Shown: piece by piece, positions 46,397 to 58,743 of the stretch
Numbering within the stretch: the first letter of the stretch is position 1
Layout of the letters: the number at the start of each line of letters is the position of its first letter
NCBI RefSeq assembly: GCF_008831285.2
Contig: NC_045143.1
Span: forward strand, 9,433,503 to 9,497,502
Origin: Nymphaea colorata
Taxonomy: Eukaryota; Streptophyta; Magnoliopsida; Nymphaeales; Nymphaeaceae
DNA length: 64,000 bases
Reading direction: 5' to 3'
Program-made: the position numbers and the translations under genes
The notes under the pieces: model-generated
The model's input: only the letters and a program-made list of their open reading frames with translations
Databases searched by the model: none
What the model was told of the DNA's origin: nothing

Positions 46397-49201
46397 CAAG
46401 AGAGAGAGTGTGTGTCTGTGTTGAAGCGGCAAGAGATTTGCTGCGCAAGCGGTGACGTTGCTGAAGAATCGTGTGGACGAAGAAAAGTTCTTAGTTTCTT
46501 CTAGTAGTGTTTGACGTTCGAAGCTTCCTTCCCAACCATGTCTGAAGTATTTTGGAGCTAGCATGGGCCCGGAAGGGCTGGTCCAGGTGGGAGAAGCGAG
46601 AGAAAGAACTAGACTTGGAGATTCCCCCAACATTTTCTAAGGTATTCAAGTAACATTGCCTCAAGAAGCATGAATGAACAAGTTAACTGTTAATGGCAAT
46701 TTGTCTGTGGCAGCACACTGAAGTTTACTTCATGTGTCTCCATCCATGTGCTCATTGTTATACACCTTCATTCAGCTCCCTGCTTATCAGCAAAATTCAG
46801 CTGCAAATAGATATACAGCTTGGTTTATACTTTTTTTCTTCTCGACGGCTTCTACGACTCCCATCCAAGTTTGTAATAAAGGTATCAAAAGTTCGTGGTC
46901 TATTTTTAGAAATGTGCATGTGTTCCTAAAAGGTACTCTCTTCTAGAACTTGTTTGAATTCTTTTAGTCACCCTTGTCACGCTTGAATAGTGGGCTCACT
47001 GGTCGATAAGTCACCATCAACAAGTGGGAGAAGCGAACGAGAAAATGAAGTCTATATCAAAAGTAAACATCCCAAGGTTGAGCAAGCTAAGCCTGCCCTA
47101 CCTTTTAGAAAAAACCTTTTTTGTTAGAATACTTTATAATAGGGGCGTTTGATGGTAGGGTGTAATCACCCTAAATTTTGTTTTAAAATTTTTGAATGAT
47201 TCAAATTAGATTTAAAATCCAAATTCAAATCAAAATCGCGCATTTGAGACCCAAAAGGTAGAAGATTCATATAACATTTTTAAAGTATCTAATGAACTGA
47301 ACCATTTTTTGGGTTAAATGTATAGGACAATAACATAATGTTATTCTTCCAAACAAGTCCAAAAGTATTTAGAAATGACTACCATTCAGTTACTATCGGT
47401 GCGTTTTCTAACAACAAATTATCTACCACATGGCACTATTAGATTTTGGTGTGTGTAAAATCGGTAGCTACCTTACCCTTCTATACCAGATTGGATGAGA
47501 TAAGATGAGCCTTGACTAAAGCAATCCAATGGTAGAAATCAAGTTGAAACCTAAATGAAAACAAAACTGTATTTTTAAGAGGGAAATGGCCATAATAGCA
47601 CGAAACAAATTAACTAAATAAATATGCAGCTTGGTTTATACTTTTTTTAACTTCATGTCCATCGTTTAATCTCGATGGCTTCCACGACTCCCATCCAGTT
47701 TTGTATATAAAGGTACCAAAGAATCTGGTTTTCTTTTTAGATATGTCCATGTCTTCCTAAAAGGTACTTTCTTCTAGGACTAGAACTTGTTTGAATTCTT
47801 TTAGTCAGGCTTAAACAGTGGGCTCACTAGTGGACAACGGCTGGTCACCATCAACTAGTGGGAGAAGCGAAAGAGAAGACGAAAGTTTATATCAAAAGAA
47901 AACATACCAAGGTTGACCAAGGTAAGCCTGCCGTATTTTTTCCAAAAAAAAAAACTTTTTTGTCAGGATACTTTATTATGAGGGCGTTTGATGGTAAAGA
48001 ATTTTTTTTTCCTGAATAAAACATTTTTGAAAAAGTTTTGCAGGGTGAAAAAAAAAATTACAGTTCCAACAAAGACTGGGCAACTGAACGTATTGTTTCC
48101 CTTGCCTCAGCTTACCTTGGTCAAACCGATGCAGTTTTGGCCCATATCCATTTCATTCCCCCTAAATCTTCTTGTTTATGAAGATAGCTAAATTTACCTT
48201 TTATTTTTCATGTTATGATCCATAAAAGTGAATGTTTATGCTGCAGTGTCTGTGACTGTCCACAAGGAGACCCATATTTTTTTTAAAAAAAATTGTATTG
48301 ATATTTTAGAGTAATTTTTTTTACTTACATGTTTGTGTTTGTGTTCCTTAATATTTAAAATTTTATTTGTTGCCCTTTAGTTAGAACTTTCTGGTTCTGC
48401 CGCTTTGCTTCTTGAGGAAGTCTTTTTCATCTTTTCTCCAGCACTCGTCCACATGTAATTAAAAGCAGGAAGATAAACGGTTAGATATAGTTTGGTGTTT
48501 ATGGCTACACCAAATCTAACGTAAGTATGTGTTTTCCTGTATGTTTGAACCAAGTTTCATTTATGCATCGAAATGAATGCTCCTATTCCTTAAGCTTCCT
48601 CCTTCAGTCCCTCCATGTGCGCAGGGAACTACTTTCTAGTTGATAATTCTTGCAAAAAGAGGTCTTTTAGTGCATAGTTGGATGTCTAATAATTACAGAA
48701 GCGGTAGATAGAGCTTCACTGTGTTTCCTTAATTGCTCCCAAGTTGAAATTTCAGCAGTGCAGCTATGATCGACGTTATTCCCCTTCTCATAAGGTGCTA
48801 CCCAAACAGGAAAGCGAATATTGCAGAATAGAAAAATGTGTGGCTGTGTGAGAGAGAGATGTACTCAACGTTGCAAAAAACATCCACTGACAGGCGGTTG
48901 GGGGGCTTAAGAATCACCTCATACTATTCATATGGTACAACACGAGAGAATAAAAAAATGAAGCACCAATACAACACCACATTCTATTCATGTGGTGCAA
49001 TTCCTAACCAACACACTGCAACATTGAACAAGTTGTCAATCTCCAAAATCCTAATATTCAGCGCCGTCCTTGAAAGAAAATGTCCTATGATAAAGAGTCA
49101 TCACATCACATTCAGAGTGTCTTCCCTTCATCACATTAGATAAGGACCATGGTAGAGCATAGAATCTCCAGCCCCATGAATGGTTAACAGAGAAAAACCA
49201 T
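46397..49201. repeat. 5' flank of unit B P450, with an internally duplicated block
   Basis: The block carrying GGTCACCATCAACTAGTGGG-type sequence occurs twice, at about 46,930-47,150 and 47,750-47,990. Region 46,397-46,660 matches C almost base for base; 46,660-47,260 is missing in C. The part from 48,400 matches A and C up to the CACTA-like end. No gene seen. Confidence 0.7.
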
Positions 49202-49821
49202 CACTACAAAAAAAAGACATATTACTGGCGGTAAGAAAGGCGACCATAAATATTGACAGAACGGGAAATGTGTCAGTAAATCAGGTTTTGTAGGTTTTCA
49301 TCAACGAAAGAAAGTTTAACTATAAATATTGCCTTTTTTACTGATAGGAGAGTAGTATCCTTCAGTAAAAGTTTCATTGGGATACTGTACACTGACGAAT
49401 TGTCATATCCGTCAATGGTACTAATTTCGAGGCTTTTCATCCTATACTGACGTGTTCTGCCAGTCACTAAATCTTATCACACTGAACAGGCTCACCTGTG
49501 TGAAATATAAAAATATATATATATATCAAATTGATGTTTGATGGAAAAGTACTTATACGTCCTAAAAAATTTGTAAAAAACAGAAAAAATGTTACACCAG
49601 TAAAACTTATAAAAAATATAAATGGCCCAATCGAAACTTTTTTGGGGGTAAACTGGGCCTACCTAGTAATAATAGGAACCGTTTACTTCATGAGGAATGA
49701 CTGTCTATAACAAATCTGAAGTTTTGCCCACATGATCCCAACACTACTTATCCTCAAACCTCAACTCAGACAGTAATCTTCTTTTATGTCTGTGAACTTT
49801 TATGTCTGTGAAGACAAGTTC
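49202..49821 (+). mobile_element. CACTA-like element end (unit B)
   Basis: Starts CACTACAAAAAAAAGACATA and carries the same TGACGG/CCGTCA subterminal motifs as at 38,321. No transposase and no second terminus. Confidence 0.55.
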
Positions 49822-49829
49822 CTCTAAGC

Positions 49830-50097
49830 TAAGGCTGGGCGTCCGGTTGGGTATCCAGTGGGTACCTAATAACCGACCTGAAAAAAAGGATTTGGGCTAG
49901 CCCGATAAGTTATCGGGCCGGCCTGAGTGGGCCCGACTAAGTTCGATTGGACTTGATAGGATTTTTTAAATATATATTTTATTGATTTATATATATAATT
50001 GTAATGTTTTATTATAATTAATTATTTACATATATATACGTTTTAATTTAATCAGAAAGAAGTGCTCGAGCTCGGGCCGACCCGATGTTCAAGTTTA
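49830..50097. mobile_element. hAT-type MITE (unit B orthologue of 38,988)
   Basis: Ends TAAGGCTGGGCGTCCGG and CCCGATGTTCAAGTTTA, flanked by CTCTAAGC and CTCTAACC (8 bp, one change). Same site as in unit A but 77 bp shorter. Confidence 0.8.
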
Positions 50098-51490
50098 CTC
50101 TAACCTCCAAATAATGGTAAGCACCACTTTAAAATAAAAGATTAGCCATGTCATAGGACTACTTAAAGCCTAAAGCAGTGTGGACCCACAGGGCATAGAG
50201 AAGAGTTGAGGTTTCACTTATTGTCGCTTAGCGTTACCCAAGTTCCAAAGCATCATGGACCCCGAGGCAAAGAAAGGAGGTGAGGTTCCACTTGTCGGTC
50301 CATTTGTTAATGTCACCTTAATGCCAAAACTTCATGTAAGAAAAGAGACCGTCAGTAATAACTGAATTATACTGATAGGACAAAAAATGTGAAATATTGC
50401 CTTTTTACTCATAGGAGAGAAGTATCCTTTAGTAAAAGTTTCACCGGATACTGCACACTGACGGATTGTCATATCCATCAACGATGCCTAACATCGACGG
50501 CTTTTCATCCTATACTATACTGGCATGTCCTGCCCGTCAGTAAAACTTATCATACTGAAGGAAGGAGAGACAGGCTCGCCCGTATGTTGATGTTTTTTGG
50601 AAAAGTACTTATACGTCCTTCAGAATTTGTAAAAGACAAGAAAAATGTTGCATCAGTAAAATTTGTAAAAAATATAAATGGCCCTATTGAAATTTTTTCT
50701 GGGAACAATGGGGCCAAATTAACAATAATGTGATGGTTCCATAAACGGATCATGACTAAAAGACCATCGGTCTTACTTCGTGGGGAATGTTTGTCTCGCC
50801 AACTTTTAGAACAAATCTTCTTCATGATCTCAACACTACCTATAATGAAAACTCAACCCAGACAGTAACCTTCTTCCACGTATGTGAGAGGGAGTTTCTC
50901 TGAACATTAAACAGTGGTAAGGCTGACCTTGACATGGAAAAAAGTACCCAAGCCCCAAAGCAGTGTAGAGCGTGAGGGCAAAAAAGAAGAGGTGAGGTTT
51001 CAATTATTGTACCCTAAGGCTGCCCACGCAGTGTGGACCCCGGGACAAAGAAAGAGGTGAGGTTTCACTTGTCGTACCCCAGACAAGTGTGTTGCTAATG
51101 TCACGTTAATGGCAAAACTTCATCCATATCGGTACAACTTTATATTAATTGGATTTTATTTCATTTTGGCGTCTACTTTAAATTTTGTTATTAATCATCA
51201 CCATAAAGACAAAACTTTAGGTATGCTAGCTTACTAAAAATGAGCAGCGGCTATCTGCGTGGACACGAACACTAAAAAAAGGGGAATCTTTAACTTTGCC
51301 ATGAGGGTTTTTTTTGTATGTTATTTTACTTTTTTTTTTCAGAAAATGGTTTTTTTTTTTTTGTATTTTTGAAAGACCTGAACACATTGTTTGTGGTTTG
51401 CCTCCAAACAGGAAACCTGCTTCCCTATAATAGTTGGTTAAATAGGAAATTGATATGATTATTTCTATATATTTAAGTATTTCTACAAAT
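50098..51490. repeat. Unit sequence 3' of relic C, with a second partial CACTA-like block
   Basis: 50,340-50,830 repeats the subterminal region (CCGTCAGTAATAACTGAATT, ATACTGATAGGA) without the CACTACA terminus, so the block is duplicated within this unit. 51,080-51,480 matches 61,080-61,500. No gene. Confidence 0.6.
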
Positions 51491-51712
51491 CTATAAAAAT
51501 ATGGTTTTGGATTTCAAATACTTTTTACCTTTTTTTTTTTTGCATTGATGTAAGGAAATTGATGAATCTGTTATGGGGAAACATTTGGGGCCATAGGTGG
51601 ATGAAGAAAAATAGGTTTTGTGTGCAAAACTGTTGATAAGCAGCCTAACGATGTCATCCAAAGAGGGGTAGAGGCAATAAGGCGTATGCATGTCAACATT
51701 TCCAGTTCGCAT
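51491..51712 (-). pseudogene. Decayed CYP94 N-terminal relic (unit C)
   Basis: Contains DIVRLLINSFAHKTYFSSST and YGPKCFPITDSSISLHQC, similar to residues 19-55 of intact genes, followed by a Lys-rich tail. It is about 1.5 kb 3' of the unit C gene in the same orientation. The segment beyond the relic, present in B, D and E, is mostly deleted here. Confidence 0.82.
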
Positions 51713-53231
51713 CGGATATTTAAATAAATTGTACCAAAATAATCAGATGTGAAAAAAAATTTAATGTCCAGTTAAGAAATCTGATTAGATTTAGATTTAA
51801 GCAATGACTTCTGATTGGATTTGGACTACTAATCGAATTTAGTTTTTAATAAATATCTTATATTCAATGCTCTTATATTCAATGCTCTTACATTTTGAAA
51901 ATTGGCCAGATTCGATTCAAAATGCACATTTGGATTTATACATGAATGTAAAAATTAGATTTGAATCAGATTCAGAATATGAAATGGGATTTCAGTTTCA
52001 GTTTCGGATATGTCATTTTCTTTTTGTATTTGAAGAACGAATATTTGAATATCAAAAAAAAAAGCAACGGTTGAGGGTATATTTGATTCAAGTCCCATTC
52101 TTTGACATCCCTAAGGAGAAAGGAAAGTGTAAGAGTTTATTCCATGTTTTGAATTTGTACTTCAGACGAGGGAGACAACTAAGTTACATGGGTACTTCAA
52201 TAAAGTTGACGTACCCGTGTTGCGGTACTCATGCCCAAAATGAATACTTTGACAAACTTGGATAGTTTTTAGATCAAAACCAATACAAACTGCTTAATTT
52301 GAGGTGTTTTTTTTTTCAACTCATTCATTGTTCATTAATATGTAATGATTTTATTTAAAAATCACTTGTTTATTTAAATGTTGCTTTATTTTGTTTTTAT
52401 TGTATTATTTTGCATATATATATATATATATATATCATGCCGTACTTACCCACATTTTCTAAATTTGTTATATTTGTGCTGCATATTCCCACCATACTCA
52501 TACCCACGTAATTTAAGGGGCAGGAGAGACTGTAGTGAAACTGTGACACTGCAGCGTAGTTTCAATAAAAAGTTGGAAAACAATTGCTTTTGATGCTTTA
52601 CTCATCCCTGTGATCTAACCATCTTTTTGGAGGCTTGAATTTAACGTATTATTTGTTACATTCCCTTTGTGCTTCAAATATGCAAATAGAGTACTGTCTC
52701 TTGGTTTCACTGCTCAACAGCGCACCCCTCTTCTAGAAGATCCTCTTGACTAATAGACACTATGGATATTCCCATGGGCGGAGCCAAGGGGGCCTTGCCC
52801 CACCACTAAACTGTCATTTGTAAATTTCTTACGACTTTCCAAGCGTACGTCCTCGTGTTTGTGGGCCTTTATTTTTGTGCTTTTCATTCTCATATTTGAG
52901 CCCTCAATTTGGATTAAAACATGGTGAACAATATGAGTATATATATATATATATATAAATCTGTATAAATACAAAAAATTTAAGATCTACTTCCATTAAA
53001 TATAGAAAAGAAAATATGTACCTTGTTTATATCATCTCAAACATAGCGACTGGATGTCCATATTTTCTACATCTAGGAATACCGGGAGGGACTCCGTCTA
53101 CCAAAAACTAAGGGGACAAACACAATACTGAAAAACCGAAAGAAGTAACGGAAAAATTGTCCAAATGCGAGCACGAAAGTAGGTCGACGCAGACGACAGG
53201 GAGGAAAGAACAAAGATACAGGTGGTCATTG
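51713..53231. repeat. 3' flank of unit C P450
   Basis: Counterpart of 42,658-44,799 but shorter. It contains a TA tract at about 52,416-52,436, a GGGCGGAGCCAAGG patch at about 52,779, and a TA tract at about 52,937-52,957. Confidence 0.65.
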
Positions 53232-54749
53232 TCATGGCTTCCTTTGGACAATCCTCACCGGAAAGCCGCCCTTCATCTTGGAAGTCAGTGTGGATGCGAA
53301 CACCGGCTGGAAGTCGGGCACCGCTGGTACAACCCTAAAGTCGCGGAGAACGGTGGCAGCGATGCATTTCATCTGGATGAAGGCCATCTCCTTCCCCAAG
53401 CACACCCTCGGCCCTGCCTGGAAAACAGGGTACTTGTAAGGGTCTTCGTTCACGAACCTTCTGTTCCCTCCCTCTCCTTCCTCCTGCAACCACCTCTCCG
53501 GCCGGAACTCCTCCCAATCTTTACCCCACAACAATTCCAGCCTCCCCATCGCATAGGGAGCGTAAATCACCTTCGCCCCCTTCGGCACCACGGTGCCGTC
53601 CGGCAGAACATCATCTTCGGCTGCGAACTTGCCGTCAGTCGGCACCGGCGGATACAATCTCATGCTCTCGCAGATCGCGGCGTGCAAATAATGCATCTCT
53701 TTCGCTTCGTCGAAGCCAAATGCTTCTGCTTTGATGCTCGATATCTCCTTCAGAACCTCCTCCTCTACTCGCTTGTGGTTGGAAACCAACCAGAAGAACC
53801 ATGTCAATGCGGCCGATGTCGTGTCCATTCCAGCAAGCAGGAAACTGATTATCATGTCTTTGAGGAACTCCTCGTCACCAGCACTCGAGCTCATAAATCT
53901 CGAAAGAAGGTCGGAGTCCTCCGGGGAAGTGACCGGATTCTGCCGCCGCTCGCAGATAAGGTTTCTGGCGTAGTCGTCGACGACGCGGATGGCGTCTCTG
54001 AGTTGCCGCTCCGTCCCCACTCCTAATGCAGCCTTGATTTTCCAGACCAATGGAGAGCTGACCCGGAAACGCTCGCTCGAGATTCGCACTGCGAGGTTGA
54101 AAGCCGAGGTGAACTCAGAGGGAGGCAGATTGAGGTCGAGGCAGCTGGGATCCGAACCGAAAGCGACCTTGCAGATGTTATCGAAGGCGAACCGCTGAAG
54201 CACATCCTGGAGATCCAAGACTGTTTTTCCGGCCGCAGCAGAGGTGAAAAGCGGGATGAGGCGGCCGGAGATCTCCGACTTCACGGCGGTCTCAACGAAT
54301 TTACGCAGCGATCGGGTGTTGAATTCGTGGCTTGCTACCTTCCTCTGCACCTTCCAAGTCTCCCCGTCGGCGTTGAAGATGCCGTTGCCGAGGAGGTCGT
54401 AGAGCACGGAATGGGAGTTTGGTCCTTTTGGGTAGTTGTGAAACTTGGTCTTCAGCATGTGCTCGACGTTGGCCGGATTGGCGGTGACGATTGATATGGG
54501 AACGAACAGCCGGCGGATTTGAATAGTGTGGGTCGGAGATTCACGTATAAGATCAGTGAAGTATTGAGGTAGACGGTGGGCATTGGCAAGGAAGGAGATG
54601 CCTGAACCCACTATGGGATGACACTTGGGGCCATAAATGGATGAAGACGAAGGGGTTTTGGCTGCGAAACTATTCATGAGTAGCCTAACTATATGAACCA
54701 AAAGGAGGATTGAGGCAATAAGAAGGAACAGTACAGAAGCTTCTTCCAT
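53232..54749 (-). CDS. CYP94: Cytochrome P450, CYP94 family (unit C, full length)
   Basis: 505 residues, intronless, all hallmarks present: anchor about 5-25, hinge YGPKCHPIVGSG, AGMDTT (306-311), ESMR (361-364), FRPERW (415-420), FQAGPRVCLG with Cys450. Three residues differ from unit B. At each of these three places (Ile78, Ala290, Leu407) C agrees with A, so C is closest to the ancestral array gene. Coding and proximal promoter regions are nearly identical to B over about 2 kb, while outer flanks differ by deletions. A long open frame on the opposite strand (53,157-54,026) is a codon-bias shadow. Likely functional; substrate unknown. Confidence 0.95.
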   Translation of the reverse strand: MEEASVLFLLIASILLLVHIVRLLMNSFAAKTPSSSSIYGPKCHPIVGSGISFLANAHRLPQYFTDLIRESPTHTIQIRRLFVPISIVTANPANVEHMLKTKFHNYPKGPNSHSVLYDLLGNGIFNADGETWKVQRKVASHEFNTRSLRKFVETAVKSEISGRLIPLFTSAAAGKTVLDLQDVLQRFAFDNICKVAFGSDPSCLDLNLPPSEFTSAFNLAVRISSERFRVSSPLVWKIKAALGVGTERQLRDAIRVVDDYARNLICERRQNPVTSPEDSDLLSRFMSSSAGDEEFLKDMIISFLLAGMDTTSAALTWFFWLVSNHKRVEEEVLKEISSIKAEAFGFDEAKEMHYLHAAICESMRLYPPVPTDGKFAAEDDVLPDGTVVPKGAKVIYAPYAMGRLELLWGKDWEEFRPERWLQEEGEGGNRRFVNEDPYKYPVFQAGPRVCLGKEMAFIQMKCIAATVLRDFRVVPAVPDFQPVFASTLTSKMKGGFPVRIVQRKP

Positions 54750-54820
54750 GGCTTTAACTTGAGCTCGGGAGGATGTCCTTGTTATTTTAACGAGTGACTA
54801 CTCCTAGCTCATCACACTCA

Positions 54821-54828
54821 TATTTATA
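54821..54828 (-). promoter_or_regulatory. TATA box of unit C P450
   Basis: TATAAATA on the minus strand about 72 bp before the ATG. Confidence 0.7.
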
Positions 54829-57214
54829 CAAGAGAGAGAGTGTGTGTCTGTGTTGAAGCGGCAAGAGATTTGCTGCGCAAGCGGTGACGTTGCTGAAGAA
54901 TCGTGTGGACGAAGAAAAGTTCTTAGTTTCTTCTAGTAGTGTTTGACGTTCGAAGCTTCCTTCCCAACCATGTCTGAAGTATTTTGGAGCTAGCATGGGC
55001 CCGGAAGGGCTGGTCCAGGTGGGAGAAGCGAGAGAAAGAACTAGACTTGGAGATTCCCCCAACATTTTCTAAGGTATTCAAGTAACATTGCCTCAAGAAG
55101 CTCTACTTTGTGTTGCATCTAAGGAAGATTCATAAAACATTTTTTAACGTATATAACGAACTGAACCATTTGACTACCTTCAGTTACTATGGGAGCATAC
55201 CACATGGCACTATTAGATTTTGCACTATTAGATTTTGGTGTGTGTAAAATGGGTAGCTACCTTACCATTTTATACCAGATTGGATGAGATAAGATGAGCC
55301 TTGACTAAAGCAATCTAATGGATGAAATCAAGTTGAAACAAAATGAAAAATAAACTGTATTGTTAAGAGGGAAATGGACATAATAGCACGAAACAAATTA
55401 ACTTAATAAATATGCAGCTTCCACGACTCCCATTCAGTTTTGTATATAAAGTATCAAAGATTCTGGTTTTCTTTCTAGATATGTTCATGTCTTCTTAAAA
55501 AGTACTTTCTTCTAGAACTTGTTTGAATTCTTTTAGTCACGCTTAAATAGTTGGCTCACTACTGGACAACGGCTGGTCACCATCAACTAGTGGGAGAAGC
55601 GAAAGAGAAAACGAAAGTTTATATCAAAAGAAAACATTTTAAGGTTAACCAAGATAAGCCTGCCGTACTTCTTAAAAAAAAAAATCTTTTTTGTCAGGAT
55701 ACTTTATTACGGGGTCGTTTGATGGTAAAGAGATTTTTTTTTCTGAATAAAACAATTTTTAAAAAGGTTTTTGCATGGTGAGAAAAAAATTTACAGTCCC
55801 ATCAAAGACTGGACAACTAAACGCATTGTTTCCCTTGCCTCAGCTTACCTTGGTCAAAGCGATGCAGTTTTGGCCCATATCCATTTCATTCTCCCTAAAT
55901 CTTTTTGTTTATCAAGATAGCTAAATTTACTTTTTATTTTTCATGTTATGATCCATAAAAGTGAATGTTTGTGCTGCTGTATCTGTGACTGCCCACAAGG
56001 AGACCCATATATATATTTTTTAATTTTGTATTGATATTTTAGAGTAATTTTTTTTACTGACATGTTGGTGTTCCTTAAAATTTAAAATTTTATTTAGAAT
56101 TTTCTGGTTCTGCCGCTTTGCTTCTTGAGGAAGTCTTTTTCATCTTTTCTCCAGCACTCGTCCACATGTAACTAAAAGCAGGAAGATAAACGGTTAGATA
56201 TAGTTTGGTGTTTATGGCTACACCAAATCTAACGTAAATATGCGTTTTCATGTATTTTTTAAACAATGTCATTTATGCATCGAAATGAACGCTCCAATTC
56301 CTTAAGCATCCTCCTTCAATACGTCCATGTGCGTAGGGAACTAATTTCTAGTTGATAATTCTTGCAAAAAGAGCTCTTTTATTGTATAATTGGATTTCTA
56401 ATAATTACAGAAGGGTAGATAGAGCTTCACTGTCGTTCTATACTTAATTGCTCCCAAGTTGAAATTTCAGCAGTGCAGATATGATCGACGTTATTCCCCT
56501 TCTCATAAGATGCCACCCAAACAGGGAAGCGAATATTGCAGAATAGAAAAATGTGAAAGAGAGAGAGACTGATGTACTCAATTTTGCAAAAAACACCCAC
56601 TAACTGGCAGTTGGGGGACCTAAAAATCACCTCATACTATTCATATGGTACAACACGAGAGAATTGAAAAATGAAACACCAGTACAACACCACATGCTAT
56701 TCATGTGGTGGAATTCCAAACCAACACTGCAACATTAAACAAGTTGTCAAGCTCAAAAATCCTATTATCCAGCGTCGTCCTAGAAAAATAATGTCCTTTC
56801 CATGTGATAAAGAGTCATCACATTCAGAATGTCTTCCCTTCATCACATTAGAGTGTCTTTCCTTCTTAGTCTTGCAGAGAGGTCAGCCGGGCCAAAACTA
56901 GCATCTTGGATTGGTGATTTCTCCCTTACATTGATATGAGCTCTGTGCATGTATTACTAAAGAGTTGCTTCATCACTTCACAGTACCAAAATAGGTGTGG
57001 TGACAGCATAGCCCACACATGCTTGGCAGGCTAAGGCCAAGACCGAGAGAGATAGAGAGAGGGGCGACCAAATGGAAATGTATTACCTTAGTACAAAAGC
57101 AGGAAGAGAGAGAGAGAAGGGGTTCTGAGGAATTCAGGAATCCAACTCTATAACGAAGACCATGGAAGAACATAGAATCACCAGTCTCATGAATGGTGAA
57201 CAGAGAAAACCCAT
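54829..57214. repeat. 5' flank of unit C P450
   Basis: Near-identical to unit B up to about 55,100 (CATTGCCTCAAGAAG). About 600 bp present in B are then missing, and similarity resumes at about 55,120. Later parts match B and A up to the CACTA-like end. No gene. Confidence 0.7.
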
Positions 57215-57720
57215 CACTACAAAAAGAAGGCATTTCTGACGCTAAGAAAAGCGTCCGTCAGTAATAAATAAATACTGACAGAATGAAAAATGTGTCAGTA
57301 AAGCGGGCTTTCATCAACGGAAGAAAGTCTCGTCCGTCAGTGATACTAACATCGACAGCTATTCATCATACACAGACGTTTTTCTGTCCGTCAGTAAAAC
57401 TTATCATACTGAAGAAGAGACAGGCTAGCCCGCAATATGTGAAAAATTATATTTATAAATGAAATTGATGTTTTCTGGAAATGTACATATTACGTCCTTG
57501 AGAATTTGTAAAAAACAGGAAAAGTGTTGCACCAGTAAAATTTGTAAAAAATATAAATGGCCCCATTGAAATTCTTTTGGGGCCTAACTGATGGTTCCAT
57601 AAATGGATCGTGACTAAGAAACCACCGATCTTACTTAAGAGGAATGTCTGTTTTGCCAACTTCTATAACAAATATGAAGTCTTGCCTTCATGATCCCAAT
57701 ACTGCCTATCCTGAAACCCT
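57215..57720 (+). mobile_element. CACTA-like element end (unit C)
   Basis: Starts CACTACAAAAAGAAGGCATT, followed by CGTCCGTCAGTAATAA and TGTGTCAGTAAA motifs shared with the other units. Sequence carries on to the TTA-target insertion. Confidence 0.55.
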
Positions 57721-58592
57721 CAACCAGATGGTAACCATCTTCTTCCATGTTTTTAAGGACAGAGTTCCTTTAGAGGTCGTTTGATTGTTGTCAATCGGGA
57801 CAAGACAGATATGACGTCCTGTCCATTACACTATTGTCATGTCTTCATGAACAATGATGTTCTTTGTCCACCGTTTGATGATTTTAAGAACATAACACTA
57901 CGTTCTTCTTGTCCGACGTTTGTTTCACATGTGTCTATTCTGTCTTTTCTGTCCGTCCTATCTGACGTTTGTTTTTGTCCTGTCCAATCTATCCGTATTG
58001 TCCCATGTTTGTATCTTACATGGTTAGTTCTGTCTAATGTTTGTTTATGTTCTGTTCAAACTGTCTGTTTTATCCGGTGTTCAAACAAACCGCGAATGCA
58101 TGTCTACAACTTTCTTGAGGGCAACTTCTATGGGGTGGTGAATCGTAGCTAAAAACATCTTAGCATTTTTTTTCCAACAAATACTTCATAAATATGAGAG
58201 TTAAGTGAGAGAGGGAGAGAGAGAGAGAGAAACGAGTTAGTTGTCGAGAACAGTAGAAAATTTTACCATAAAATAGAATGAAAGAAAGTCAATCGACTGC
58301 AACTGTTATATCAACAATGCTCAAGCAACTAAGACATATATCCTCCGGCTTGCAAACCTTAACTGAGTTGTATGTGCCAACTATTCAAACAGCCAAAACA
58401 TAAGACCCAAAACAACTTGTTTTTTTATTAATGAAGAAAGTTGACAGGCAAGCTAAAACCAGTTGGTCATGTTAAACCGAAAGTGGTGCATCTAAAATTT
58501 CGGTAGTAGTTTTTTCTGACAATATCAAGGAGATGTATGAATAGTATATTATTCAATATTTGAACCTCTCCTTTCTACATAAATGCCCTTGT

Positions 58593-58743
58593 CTACAAAG
58601 ATAAATCTTTATAAATTTCAATGTTCGGCCATCCTTGTTCAGCCTACGACTTCACAAACATGGCTAAGAGTTTGATTTCATCATCTTGCAGCCTAGTTCC
58701 GAATGTACACTGACCTCTTGACGTGCAATTTCTCACCAAATCC
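58593..58743 (-). pseudogene. Captured last exon of a cytochrome c6A gene
   Basis: On the minus strand a splice acceptor TTTTTCATTGCAG leads into GFGEK, then after a 1-nt insertion CTSRGQCTFGTRLQDDEIKL, LAMFVKS, a TAG stop, and AEQGWPNIE. Cytochrome c6A, the thylakoid-lumen c-type cytochrome of plants, has exactly such a C-terminal part: the loop with a Cys pair (CTxRGQC) that distinguishes it from cyanobacterial c6, then the RLQDEEIKLLAEFV helix and QGWP. The heme-binding CxxCH exon is not found. The frameshift and stop make it a dead fragment. The family call rests on the Cys-loop plus the following helix. Confidence 0.82.
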
